64,000 nucleotides of DNA from Phycisphaerales bacterium. Its GTDB lineage: Bacteria > Planctomycetota > Phycisphaerae > Phycisphaerales > UBA1924. Shown piece by piece: positions 44,898 to 52,974 of the stretch. Location: positions 248,001 through 312,000 of the forward strand of contig JAIEUA010000004.1 in assembly GCA_019744815.1 (NCBI GenBank). The letters run 5' to 3'. Made by a program: the position numbers and the translations under genes. Every line of letters begins with the position of its first letter. Position 1 is the first letter of the stretch. A model generated the notes under the pieces. That model ran no database searches. It saw only the letters and a list, made by a program, of their open reading frames with translations, and was not told the DNA's origin.

Positions 44898-45605
44898 ATG
44901 TGGCAGGGCTTCGACGCCGCGACGGTGCTGGGTGCGGCGTTGGAGCGGCGCGAGAAGATGCTGCGCGAGGAGCAGAGCGTCCGTGGCTTGGACGCGATGC
45001 GTGAGGTGGAACTGCAGCAGGTGCTAGGCGCGGGCTGCGAAGCGGCGGGTTACGGCGTGCTCCGCGAGGTCGGCTATCCGACGCTGAGCGAGCAGGTGTC
45101 GAGCCGAGCGGCGAGGCTGCGATGCGATCTGGTGCTCACTCCGGCACCGGGGCAGAAGTTGCAAGACGCTCTGACGCTGCGGCGAGAGAAGGCGGAGGTC
45201 GCAGGGACTTTGTTCGCTGAAGCGAGTTCGCCGGCGGCGCCCTCGGGCGGCGGCGCTGAGGTGAAGGCATCGGAATGCCTGTGGGTCGAGGTCAAGACGG
45301 TCGCCCAGTTTACCTACACCCACGGTGTGCCGGTTCCCAATCGTGGGTATGGATCCGAGCTGACGGCGGCGCTGCGAACCGACCTGGACAAGCTCTCAAG
45401 AGACGAGGCGATCTTGGACGGTTGTGTGGTGCTCGTGCTGTTCACTCTCGACGAGCGAACGGCGAGGAACGATGTCGTCGCCGCGGCCAACCGTTGCCTG
45501 GATCACGCCTCGGCGATCGCGTCGATGTCGAGTCGTTCGTTTGCGATCACGGATCGTGCCGGGAATGCTTGTTGCACGGTCGCGACGTTTGACGTGCTTC
45601 AGTGA
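44898..45605 (+). CDS. Hypothetical protein with PD-(D/E)XK-like core
   Basis: 235 residues, not recognised by family. RLRCDLVLTPAP followed by CLWVEVKTVAQF gives an Asp...ExK arrangement on two strands, as in restriction-nuclease-fold proteins, and is preceded by a helix-rich N-terminus. The C-terminal half has DGCVVLVLFTLDERTARND. It could be a nuclease-fold enzyme or a structural relative; activity unproven. Ten bp downstream of the small membrane protein, likely the same transcript. Confidence 0.65.
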   Translation: MWQGFDAATVLGAALERREKMLREEQSVRGLDAMREVELQQVLGAGCEAAGYGVLREVGYPTLSEQVSSRAARLRCDLVLTPAPGQKLQDALTLRREKAEVAGTLFAEASSPAAPSGGGAEVKASECLWVEVKTVAQFTYTHGVPVPNRGYGSELTAALRTDLDKLSRDEAILDGCVVLVLFTLDERTARNDVVAAANRCLDHASAIASMSSRSFAITDRAGNACCTVATFDVLQ

Positions 45606-45648
45606 GCCTGATCGATGGCGTTGAACTCTTGCGACGCTTCCATCGTGT

Positions 45649-46947
45649 CTACGGCTTGGCGTTTCCCGGCCGGCGTGTGACTTTGCGAGACCGGGCGTCG
45701 AGCACAGCCCCCACCTCCGCGAGAGACGCGCCCGCTTTGGTCAGCGCGACGAGCGCGAAGTACAGCACATCCGAAGCCTCGTTGGTCGCGGCGGCACGGA
45801 CACCCCGCGGGTCGGGCGTTGACGGGTCGAGCGCCGACGCGAGCTCCCCTGCTTCTTCGATGAGCTTGGCCCGGAGGAGCGTTGGATCGTCGAGGAGACG
45901 ACGCGTGTACGAGCCCGCCGGGGCCTCGGCTACACGCTGGCGGATCGTCCGCTCGAGTGCAGCAAGGCCGGCGTGGTTGCCCCAGCAGGTGTCGGTCTTG
46001 AAGTGGCAGAAACCGTCGCCACGCTGGCGGACGACGAAGCGGAGCGCATCGCGGTCGCAGTCGAGGTCGATGCGGAGCAGTTCCTGGGTGTCGCCGCTGG
46101 TCTCGCCCTTGACCCACACGCCGCGGCGGCGGGAGTGGTAGACGCCGCGTTGCAGCTCGATGGCCTTGGCGACGGACTCGCGTGAGGAGTAGCACAGACC
46201 CAGCGCGTGGCCGAGCTCATCGACGACGACCGTGGCGAGCAGGCCGTCGGGGCGGTCGCTGGTGGTGGGCGCCAGGATCGCGTCGTGGAGCGTGAAGCGG
46301 CCGGTGTAGAGGCCCATGCCGACCTGCGCATCGGCGCCGAGGCGGTCGATGATGCCGATCTCGTCGGCGGTGGCGATGCCGCCGGCGATGGTGACGCGCG
46401 GGGAGTCGGGTCGACCCGTGTCAGCAGCCTTGACGAGGCGTTCGATCTGCGCGGTGTCGATGCCGACCATGCGGCCCTCACGCTCGACGAAGGTGATGAG
46501 GAAGCCGCCGACGTGATCGCGGAGCCTCGCGATGCGGTCCTCGACCTTCTCGCCGGTGCCCTCGCGCCAGCCCTTGACGACGACCTCGCCGTGGTTGCAA
46601 TCGACGGCGGCGATGACGCGCTCGCGAGGGAGTTCCTTGAGGATCTCGGGCGTGGCGGCGGTGCCGAGGATGACCTTGGAGGCACCGGCATCGAGCCAGC
46701 GGATGGCGGCGTTGACGCTGCGGATCCCGCCGCCAACGCGACAGGGAGCTTGCTTAACGAGCTCTTCGATGAGCGCCGCGTTGCTACCGGTGCCGATGGC
46801 GGCATCGAGATCGATGACGGCGACCTCGCCCGCGATGGAGAAGCGGCGCAGCAGCGGGCGCGGGTCGCCGGCGTCGAGGGCTTTGTCGCGCCCGCCGACG
46901 AGTTGGACGGTGTAGCCGCCTTGAAGATCGATGGAGGGGATGACCAT
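45649..46947 (-). CDS. hisAIE: HisA-HisI-HisE trifunctional histidine biosynthesis protein
   Basis: 432 residues uniting three steps. HisA barrel (1-~228): VIPSIDLQGG with Asp7, VGGGIRSV, Asp116, VTIAGGIAT. HisI (~233-323, phosphoribosyl-AMP cyclohydrolase): LLATVVVDELGHALGL, RRGVWVKGETSGDTQ, DLDCDRD and zinc Cys297, 314, 321. HisE (~328-432, phosphoribosyl-ATP pyrophosphatase): RAKLIEEAGELASAL, NEASDVLYFAL. In the pathway HisE and HisI act before HisA, so the fusion carries three consecutive reactions. Last gene of the his operon, 55 bp after hisF. Confidence 0.92.
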   Translation of the reverse strand: MVIPSIDLQGGYTVQLVGGRDKALDAGDPRPLLRRFSIAGEVAVIDLDAAIGTGSNAALIEELVKQAPCRVGGGIRSVNAAIRWLDAGASKVILGTAATPEILKELPRERVIAAVDCNHGEVVVKGWREGTGEKVEDRIARLRDHVGGFLITFVEREGRMVGIDTAQIERLVKAADTGRPDSPRVTIAGGIATADEIGIIDRLGADAQVGMGLYTGRFTLHDAILAPTTSDRPDGLLATVVVDELGHALGLCYSSRESVAKAIELQRGVYHSRRRGVWVKGETSGDTQELLRIDLDCDRDALRFVVRQRGDGFCHFKTDTCWGNHAGLAALERTIRQRVAEAPAGSYTRRLLDDPTLLRAKLIEEAGELASALDPSTPDPRGVRAAATNEASDVLYFALVALTKAGASLAEVGAVLDARSRKVTRRPGNAKP

Positions 46948-47002
46948 GGGCTTGAGGAAGTGCGAGGGTGAGGAAGTGGGAGCTGTGCGGGGGATCGGGT
47001 CG

Positions 47003-47833
47003 TCAGAATGTCACGGTGTCGTCACGCACACGGAAGCCCGCTTTGGCGAGGGCCTCTTTCACTTGGCGAACGGTGTAGTGGCCGTCATGAAAGATGGACG
47101 CCGCGAGCACGGCGTCGGCGCCAGCTTGGAGTGCTTCGATGAGGTGTTGCGGGCCGGCCGCGCCGCCGCTGGCGATGACAGGGACGGTGACGGCGCTGGA
47201 GACGGCGCGGAGGAGATCAAAGTCGTAGCCAGCCTTGGTGCCGTCACGGTCCCAACTGGTGAGCAGAATCTCGCCGGCTCCGAGGTGGGTCGAGTTGCGT
47301 GCCCATTCGATGGCATCGAGCGGGCGGCGGTCTTCGCCGCTGCGGATGACGACGTGCCAGGAAGTGGGTTGAGATGAGACGATCGCGGCGGTGGCCCCAC
47401 GCTTGCGCGTGGGGTTCGTCTCGGGAGGCTCGGTGCGTGCGGCATCGATGGCGATGACGATGCACTGGCGACCGAAGCGCTCGGCGAGTTTGGTGAGCAA
47501 TGCTGGGTCGAGCACGGCGGCGGTGTTGACGCCGACCTTGTCGGCACCGGCGTCGAGCAGGCGCTTGGCGTCGTCGCTGGTACGCACGCCGCCGCCGACG
47601 GTGAGCGGGATCGAGAGAACCTTGCGAACACGCTTGATGGTGTCGGTCTGGTTCGCGCGGCCCTGCGGCGTGGCGGAAACATCGAGGATGACAAGCTCAT
47701 CCGCACCCTCGGCTTCGTACCGGGCCGCGAGCTCCACCGGGTCGCCCGCGTCGCGGAGGCCCTGGAACTGCACGCCCTTGACGACCCGCCCGTCGCGGCA
47801 GTCGAGGCACGGAATGACCCGCGAGGTGAGCAT
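47003..47833 (-). CDS. hisF: Imidazole glycerol phosphate synthase cyclase subunit HisF
   Basis: 276-residue TIM barrel that partners HisH. Catalytic Asp11 (IPCLDCRDGRVVKG) and Asp130 (IVIAIDAAR) are present, as are LTVGGGVRT, AGEILLTSWDRDGTK and VPVIASGGAAG. Between Asp130 and the SGEDRRPLDAIEWA block there is an insertion of ~25 residues (about 134-158, including TNPTRKRG) encoded partly by a palindromic repeat. Its ATG overlaps the hisH stop (TAATG). Confidence 0.95.
   Translation of the reverse strand: MLTSRVIPCLDCRDGRVVKGVQFQGLRDAGDPVELAARYEAEGADELVILDVSATPQGRANQTDTIKRVRKVLSIPLTVGGGVRTSDDAKRLLDAGADKVGVNTAAVLDPALLTKLAERFGRQCIVIAIDAARTEPPETNPTRKRGATAAIVSSQPTSWHVVIRSGEDRRPLDAIEWARNSTHLGAGEILLTSWDRDGTKAGYDFDLLRAVSSAVTVPVIASGGAAGPQHLIEALQAGADAVLAASIFHDGHYTVRQVKEALAKAGFRVRDDTVTF
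47395..47414. repeat. Palindromic insertion in hisF
   Basis: CCCCACGC-TTGC-GCGTGGGG, an 8-bp perfect stem with a 4-nt loop, inside hisF and in frame, encoding Asn-Pro-Thr-Arg-Lys-Arg-Gly on the minus strand. I recall the same peptide in many unrelated planctomycete proteins, which suggests an interspersed repeat. Confidence 0.75.
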
Positions 47834-48504
47834 TACGCGGCTCCTTTCGCGGGGGCGTTGGCGTGCGCGGCGGGCGATTCGTCGTACCAGCGCTTCAGGA
47901 GCGCCGCACCCCAGCGGCCCGAGAGCTCGGGATGGAACTGGCACGCGAGCACGCCGGCACGCTCGATCGCGGCGCAGAAGCGCACGCCGTAGGTGGTCGT
48001 GGCCGCGAGCCAGCCCTGTGGCACCTCACGCAGGCAGTAGGAGTTGGCGTAGTACGCGAAGCCGTCGGTGAGGAAACGCGAACCCTTCGGGGCCTCGACC
48101 TGGTTCCACCCCAGCTGCGGAACACGCTGCGGAACTTGTCGGGGTAGGTGGGCGGCTTCGATGTGATCGGGCAGCCGCGACACCGTGGCGCGGAACACGC
48201 CAAGGCCCTTCGCACCCGGCGATTCGTCGCTGGCGGTCGCGAGCAGTTGCAGGCCGAGGCAGATGCAGAGCGTCGGACGCCCGGCGGCAAGGCGTTCACG
48301 CAGCGCAGGCACGAGTCCTTCGGCCTCGAGCAGCCGCATCGCCGCGCCGAACGAGCCGACGCCGGGGAGCACGATGCGAGGAGCTTCGCGGACGTCGCTT
48401 TCGTTGGTGGTGAGAATCGCTTCGATGCCGAGGCGCTCCCAAGCGGCGAGCACCGATGCGGTGTTGGCGGTTCCGGTGGAGATGATGTGGAGGGGAGTGG
48501 GCAC
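47833..48504 (-). CDS. hisH: Imidazole glycerol phosphate synthase glutaminase subunit HisH
   Basis: 223-residue class I glutamine amidotransferase supplying ammonia to HisF. Nucleophile Cys in TLCICLGLQLL, catalytic His and Glu in ACQFHPELSG, and oxyanion-region IVLPGVGSFGAAM are visible. It overlaps hisF by one base. The canonical CLGMQ is CLGLQ here. Confidence 0.93.
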   Translation of the reverse strand: MPTPLHIISTGTANTASVLAAWERLGIEAILTTNESDVREAPRIVLPGVGSFGAAMRLLEAEGLVPALRERLAAGRPTLCICLGLQLLATASDESPGAKGLGVFRATVSRLPDHIEAAHLPRQVPQRVPQLGWNQVEAPKGSRFLTDGFAYYANSYCLREVPQGWLAATTTYGVRFCAAIERAGVLACQFHPELSGRWGAALLKRWYDESPAAHANAPAKGAA

Positions 48505-48573
48505 GAGTGAAGGGAGGAGGTGTGAGGACTGAGGACTGAGGTGTTCGGTCTTTTGGTGAACGGGGTTGCGCCT

Positions 48574-48597
48574 CCTCTCCCCGCGTGCGGGGAGAGG
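48574..48597. repeat. 10-bp stem-loop between hisB and hisH
   Basis: CCTCTCCCCG-CGTG-CGGGGAGAGG, followed by a smaller GAGGC/GCCTC hairpin, in the 148-bp gap inside the his operon. No T-run, so it is more likely an intergenic repeat or an mRNA-processing/stability structure than a terminator. Confidence 0.65.
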
Positions 48598-48652
48598 ACG
48601 ATTTGAGGCGGAGCCTCAAGTCAGGTGAGGGGGAGTCGCGGGAACCAGCGGG

Positions 48653-49291
48653 TCACAGGACTCCTTTCGTGCTTCGGATCTCGTTGCTTCCATCGCGGGC
48701 GAGGGCTTGGCGGATTGCGAGGGCCAGTGCCTTGAACGCGGCCTCGGCCTTGTGGTGTTCGTTGTCGCCGCGGAGGACGTCGACGTGGACGCTGGCGCGG
48801 AGGTGCACCGCGAGGGACTCGAGCACGTGCGTGAGATTCTCGGCAGCGACCTCGCCGATCTTGCCGCGGCGGAGACGGAGATGGATGCTGGGCGACGGGC
48901 GTCCGGAGAGATCGACCACCGCTCGGGCGAGGGCTTCGTCGAGCGGGGCGTAGGCGTAACCGAAACGGACGATGCCGGCGCGGTCGCCAAGGGCCTGGTC
49001 GATGGCTTTACCCAGCGCGATGGCGACATCCTCGGCCGTGTGATGGTCGTCGATGTGCAGATCGCCGCGGCAGGTGAGTGTGAGGTCCAGCCGCGCGTGA
49101 TGGGCGAGCGCGGTGAGCATGTGGTCCAGGAAGCCCAGGCCGGTCGAGACCGAGACCTTGCCGCTGCCGTCGAGGTTGAGTTCGAGGGCGATATCGGTTT
49201 CCTTGGTTTTGCGCGCAACGCTGGCGGTGCGACCGCGGGGAGCGGAGCCTGAAGCGAGTGACGGCTTGGTTGTCTTCTTCTTGCGATTCAC
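48653..49291 (-). CDS. hisB: Imidazoleglycerol-phosphate dehydratase HisB
   Basis: 212-residue manganese enzyme. The two metal-binding histidine motifs are DDHHTAEDVAIALG and EHHKAEAAFKALALA; GLGFLDHMLTALAHHARLDL is the third family block. It is the monofunctional dehydratase form, without a phosphatase domain. The first ~28 residues are a basic extension. Confidence 0.95.
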   Translation of the reverse strand: MNRKKKTTKPSLASGSAPRGRTASVARKTKETDIALELNLDGSGKVSVSTGLGFLDHMLTALAHHARLDLTLTCRGDLHIDDHHTAEDVAIALGKAIDQALGDRAGIVRFGYAYAPLDEALARAVVDLSGRPSPSIHLRLRRGKIGEVAAENLTHVLESLAVHLRASVHVDVLRGDNEHHKAEAAFKALALAIRQALARDGSNEIRSTKGVL

Positions 49292-49351
49292 TCGGTGTTC
49301 TCCGTGATCTCTGTGGTGCGGTCTGTCGGGCGTGCCGTGGGTTGCGTTCGG

Positions 49352-50467
49352 TCACCGTGGTTGTGTCATGCTCAGAACTTCTTGAATCGCGGTAGCGAGG
49401 CGTGAGAAATCGCGTTCCTTGCCGGGGCAGGTGATGCGCAGGCAAGGGTCGAGTGAAACGCCGTCCATCAGCACGCGACCCGGATAGCCACGGACAGCGA
49501 TGCCGCGGCGGGCCAGTTCATCCTGCACACGCCGCGCGTCGGGGAACTGGGCGAAGACGAAGTTGCCCTGGCTGGGCCAGACCTCCACGCCCGCGGCACG
49601 CGCGAGCAGTGCGCCGAGCGCCACGCGTTCGTGCTTCACGCGCTCGATGAACGCGTCGATGACGGTGCGGCCTTCGGCGAACCAGCGGGTCGCGATCGCG
49701 AGCGAGGAACTCGCGCACGTGTACGGCCCGGCGGCGGCCCGAAGCCATTGGATCGCGTCGGTGTGGCCCATCGCGTACCCAACGCGCAGCCCCGCGAGCC
49801 CCCAGGCCTTGCTGAACGTGCGAGTCATGAGCACGTTTGGTTCTTCGAGGATGCGGCGGGCGAAGGAGTCGTTCGAGACTTCGCCATCCGCGAACTCGCA
49901 GTAGGCCATATCGACGAGTACGAGCGAGTGGCGGGCGGCGCGAGCGACCGTGATCACATCGTCGTGCGTTGCGGGCACGCCGGTGGGGTTGTTGGGCGTG
50001 ACGATCGCGACCATCGCCGTGGCGGGGGTGATGGACGAGAGCACGGCTTCGCGGGGGAACGTGCCGCGCATCCACGCGATCGGACGGACGGAGGCCCCGA
50101 CAAGTGCCGCGTACTTGGGGATCATCTCGAACGTCGGCAGAGGCAGGATAATTTCACGCCCCGGCGCCAGCACCGCGCGGCAGGCGCGGTCGATCGCATC
50201 GTCCGCGCCCGCGGTCACCAGCACGCGTGACGCCTCGACATCGAAGCGAGCCGCGAGAGCCTGCTGCAGCGGCGCCGCGTTGGGGTAGCGGCGCACCGCG
50301 TCGGGCATCGCGTCGCGCAGGAAACCCGCCAGCTCCGGTGGCGGGACCAGCCCCTCGTTGGCATCGAGATGCAGATCGATCACGTGGCCGGTTTTCGGCA
50401 CGCTGTACGCCGCCTTGCCCGCGAGCAGCGGGGCGGGCGTCACCGAGATGGGCTGGAAGTTGCTCAT
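49352..50467 (-). CDS. hisC: Histidinol-phosphate aminotransferase HisC
   Basis: 371-residue class I/II PLP aminotransferase. The PLP lysine is in MTRTFSKAWGLAGLRVGYAMG, preceded by IVTPNNPTGVPA and the LVLVDMAYCEFA strand with the PLP-ring Asp/Tyr. It lies between hisG and hisB, consistent with the histidine pathway. Confidence 0.93.
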   Translation of the reverse strand: MSNFQPISVTPAPLLAGKAAYSVPKTGHVIDLHLDANEGLVPPPELAGFLRDAMPDAVRRYPNAAPLQQALAARFDVEASRVLVTAGADDAIDRACRAVLAPGREIILPLPTFEMIPKYAALVGASVRPIAWMRGTFPREAVLSSITPATAMVAIVTPNNPTGVPATHDDVITVARAARHSLVLVDMAYCEFADGEVSNDSFARRILEEPNVLMTRTFSKAWGLAGLRVGYAMGHTDAIQWLRAAAGPYTCASSSLAIATRWFAEGRTVIDAFIERVKHERVALGALLARAAGVEVWPSQGNFVFAQFPDARRVQDELARRGIAVRGYPGRVLMDGVSLDPCLRITCPGKERDFSRLATAIQEVLSMTQPR

Positions 50468-50513
50468 GAGCGGCGAGAGTTCAGACGCGAAACGGTCCTG
50501 GGATTCGGATCAC

Positions 50514-51383
50514 TCACGGCACGATCTGCGACAAGGTCGAGACCACGATGTCTGAACCACCCTGCTTCTTGAGTTCAGGGATCAGCGTCGGCAGCATGTC
50601 CCGCGGCACGGCAGACTTGACCGCGTAACCCGCCTCGCCGTGGAGCGGCGAGATCGTCGGCTCGCGCATGCATGGCAGCACCTTGCAGACCGCCTCGAGT
50701 CGATCGCGCGGCACGTTCAGTTCGATCATCACGCGTTTGCGGGCTTCGAGCACGGCTTTCAGGATCAGCACGAGCGGCTCGATCATCGCACGCTTCCCCG
50801 GGTCCTGCATCGCTCGCGGGTGTGCGTAGAGGCGTGTGGAGGACCGCTTCACTTCGCCGACCACGTGCAGCCCGTTGGCCGCGAGCGTCGCGCCGGTGGC
50901 CGCGACATCGACGATGCAGTCCGCGTCTTCGGGCGGGAAGACTTCGGTCGCGCCGAAGGATCGCACAAAGCGGGCGTCGAGATTCTGAGCCTGGATCCAG
51001 CGGGTCGTGAGCTGTTCGAACTCGCTGGCGATCAGCAGGGGCCGGCCGGGGCCGGAGCGAGGCAGCTTGCCGTCCTTCAGCAGCTCTCCGGGGGCCGCGA
51101 CAACGAGGCGGACCTGATCGAGGCCCGTGTCGAGCAGTTCGACGACCTCCGCGTTCAGTTCGTCCACCCAGTCGGCGCCGGCGAAGCCGATGTCCCGCGA
51201 GCCGACATCGAGCATCTCGACGATGTTCTGGGGCTTGAGGACCTTGGTGTCAAAGTCAGGAAGGGAGATCGTCGGGCGATAGCCGCGGGACGAGGCCTTG
51301 ACCTTGATGCCGGCGTCGTTGAGGAGCTGCAGAACGCCCTGCTCCATGCGGCCCTTGGGAAGTGCGAGTTGGATGGTGGTCAT
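50514..51383 (-). CDS. hisG: ATP phosphoribosyltransferase HisG (long form)
   Basis: 289-residue first enzyme of histidine synthesis. IQLALPKGRMEQG, DIGFAGADWVDEL, ADCIVDVAATGATLAANGL (the PRPP-binding loop) are visible. Length and the C-terminal section (VMIELNVPRDRLEAVCKVLP, SIVV-type end DIVVSTLSQIVP) indicate the long form with its own His-binding regulatory domain, so no HisZ is needed. It is the first structural gene downstream of the attenuator. Confidence 0.93.
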   Translation of the reverse strand: MTTIQLALPKGRMEQGVLQLLNDAGIKVKASSRGYRPTISLPDFDTKVLKPQNIVEMLDVGSRDIGFAGADWVDELNAEVVELLDTGLDQVRLVVAAPGELLKDGKLPRSGPGRPLLIASEFEQLTTRWIQAQNLDARFVRSFGATEVFPPEDADCIVDVAATGATLAANGLHVVGEVKRSSTRLYAHPRAMQDPGKRAMIEPLVLILKAVLEARKRVMIELNVPRDRLEAVCKVLPCMREPTISPLHGEAGYAVKSAVPRDMLPTLIPELKKQGGSDIVVSTLSQIVP

Positions 51384-51460
51384 GGTGAAAAGTGGGAAGG
51401 GGTGAGGGATGAGGTTTGAGGAATGGCTGAGGACTTAGGGCTGAGCAGGGAAGTGGTCGG

Positions 51461-51491
51461 AAAAGAAAAAACGCCGGGCGGAGCCGGCGTT
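51461..51491 (-). terminator. his attenuator terminator
   Basis: On the minus strand: AACGCCGG stem (51491-51484), CTCCGC loop, CCGGCGTT, then TTTTTCTTTT. It lies 32 nt after the His-rich leader peptide stop and 78 nt before hisG, where an attenuator terminator should be. It could also stop transcription from the PQQ-dehydrogenase gene upstream. Confidence 0.82.
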
Positions 51492-51523
51492 GTGCGAGTC
51501 TTTGGTCCATCACGACCAGAGCA

Positions 51524-51580
51524 TCACCGGCGTCCGCGGGGCGGGTTGGCGTGGTGATGATGGACGTGGAAAGTTGTCAC
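51524..51580 (-). CDS. hisL: his operon leader peptide
   Basis: Short frame GTG-to-TGA encoding MTTFHVHHHHANPPRGRR: five His in the first ten residues, four of them consecutive (CAT CAT CAC CAC). It precedes an intrinsic terminator and hisG. Ribosome stalling at these codons when His-tRNA is scarce would permit read-through, as in enterobacterial his leaders. An upstream in-frame GTG could give a longer peptide; neither has a strong ribosome site. GTCCATCA within the His codons can pair with TGATGGAC downstream (about 51504-51514), a likely 1:2 stem. Confidence 0.78.
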   Translation of the reverse strand: MTTFHVHHHHANPPRGRR

Positions 51581-51659
51581 AAATGAAGTCTTGCGGGCGG
51601 CGAGCAGGAAGTCAAGCGGAGACACTATTCATCACGCCGTTCCCCCGAAACAAACCGGA

Positions 51660-52889
51660 TCACTTCATCGGCTTGCCCTTGAGGCGGTAGAGGCGGCCGG
51701 GGTCGTCGGCGCTGAAGATGATCGAGCCGTCGGGCATCTGGACGCAATCGACGGGGCGGACGGCGGCGGTGTTCTTCGCTTCGTCGAGGCCATCGACGAT
51801 GGTGAGCATGCCGTAGGGGCGGTTGGTGGCGGCATCGAAGAGGATGCGGACGACCTTGTAGCCGGTCTTCTTGGTGCGGTTCCAGCTGCCGCGGGCGGCG
51901 ACGAAGGCGTCGGCGTTGTGGTCTTTCGGGAACGTGCCAGCCTTGTTGTTGATGGCGGGGTCGATGAAGGTGAACGAGTTGGCGGCGAAGTGAGCGGGGA
52001 AGCACCAATCGGGCGGCGTGGTTCGGTCGGCGAGCTCGATGATGTCGCTCTTGTTGTGGAACTCGATGCGGGGGAGCTTGTTGCCGGTGACGAATGGATG
52101 GCCGTAGAAGTTGCCCTCGACGTAACGGTTGAACTCGTCGGGCGGGTTGAAGTCGGTGACGGGCTGGCGGCCGGGCTTGTCGCCGATGGGGCCGCCGAAC
52201 CAGTCGGAGCCATGGTCGACGCCGTAAATGTCGGTGGTGCCGGGTCGAACGCGGAGCTTCTCGGTGTTGCGGAGGCCGGAGGCGAAGGCGGACTTGTTGG
52301 AGCCGTCGAGGTTGAAGCGGAAGATCTTCTGGCGCTCGGTCGCCGACTCATCGTTGATGTTGCCGCTGTCGCCGATGGAGGTGTAGATGGCGTCGTCCGT
52401 GACGAGGAGTGATCGCCACCAGTGGCCGCCGGCCTTGGGGAGGCGCCCTTCGGGGATCACGGTCTCGATGGCCTTGGCGGGGACGGGCAACGACTTGGGG
52501 TCGTTCGCGTTCTCAATTTTGGCCTTGTGGATCGCGCCGGTCTGTGAGAACCAGAGCCAGGCGTCCTTGCCGTCGAACTGGTAGCAGAGGCCGTGGACGG
52601 TGCGGTAGCCGGTGACGAAGACGACGGGTTCGTCGAGCTTGCCGTCGGCGTTGGCGTCGCGGAAGGCGAGAATCTCGCCGCGGCCGGGGCGGGAGACGTA
52701 GAGCGTGCCGCTGGGGTCGCATTCGAGGAAGCGGGCTTCCTTGAGTTCGGGGTAGGCGACGGTGAGCTCGTAGCCGTCGCGGACGCGGATGTCTTTGAGA
52801 AGCGGGTCGGGCTCGACGTGGAAGCCGGTCTGGGCCGACGCGGAGATCGAGAGGGCGGCGGCCGCGAAGGTGACAAGTTCGGTGCGCAT
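51660..52889 (-). CDS. PQQ-type sugar dehydrogenase-like beta-propeller protein, secreted
   Basis: 409-residue exported protein (signal ending SISASA-QTGF). The six-bladed propeller of the glucose/sorbosone dehydrogenase family is seen in FLECDPSGTLYVSRPGRGEILAF, HWWRSLLVTDDAIYTSIGDSGN, GLRNTEKLRVRPGTTDIYGVDHGSDW and AARGSWNRTKKTGYKVV. These proteins bind PQQ and calcium, but the cofactor residues cannot be confirmed by eye. Substrate unknown. Confidence 0.85.
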   Translation of the reverse strand: MRTELVTFAAAALSISASAQTGFHVEPDPLLKDIRVRDGYELTVAYPELKEARFLECDPSGTLYVSRPGRGEILAFRDANADGKLDEPVVFVTGYRTVHGLCYQFDGKDAWLWFSQTGAIHKAKIENANDPKSLPVPAKAIETVIPEGRLPKAGGHWWRSLLVTDDAIYTSIGDSGNINDESATERQKIFRFNLDGSNKSAFASGLRNTEKLRVRPGTTDIYGVDHGSDWFGGPIGDKPGRQPVTDFNPPDEFNRYVEGNFYGHPFVTGNKLPRIEFHNKSDIIELADRTTPPDWCFPAHFAANSFTFIDPAINNKAGTFPKDHNADAFVAARGSWNRTKKTGYKVVRILFDAATNRPYGMLTIVDGLDEAKNTAAVRPVDCVQMPDGSIIFSADDPGRLYRLKGKPMK

Positions 52890-52974
52890 GGTGTGGACTC
52901 TTCGCCGAGGGGGGCGTGGATGGATGGGGGTGAGAACCGGGAACGGAGCGGACGGTCGATCGTACAGTCACCCG

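Noticed and set aside
51461..51491. Terminator belonging only to the PQQ-dehydrogenase gene
   Set aside because: It may serve that role too, but it is 170 bp past that gene's stop and directly follows the His-rich leader frame, so attenuation explains its place better.
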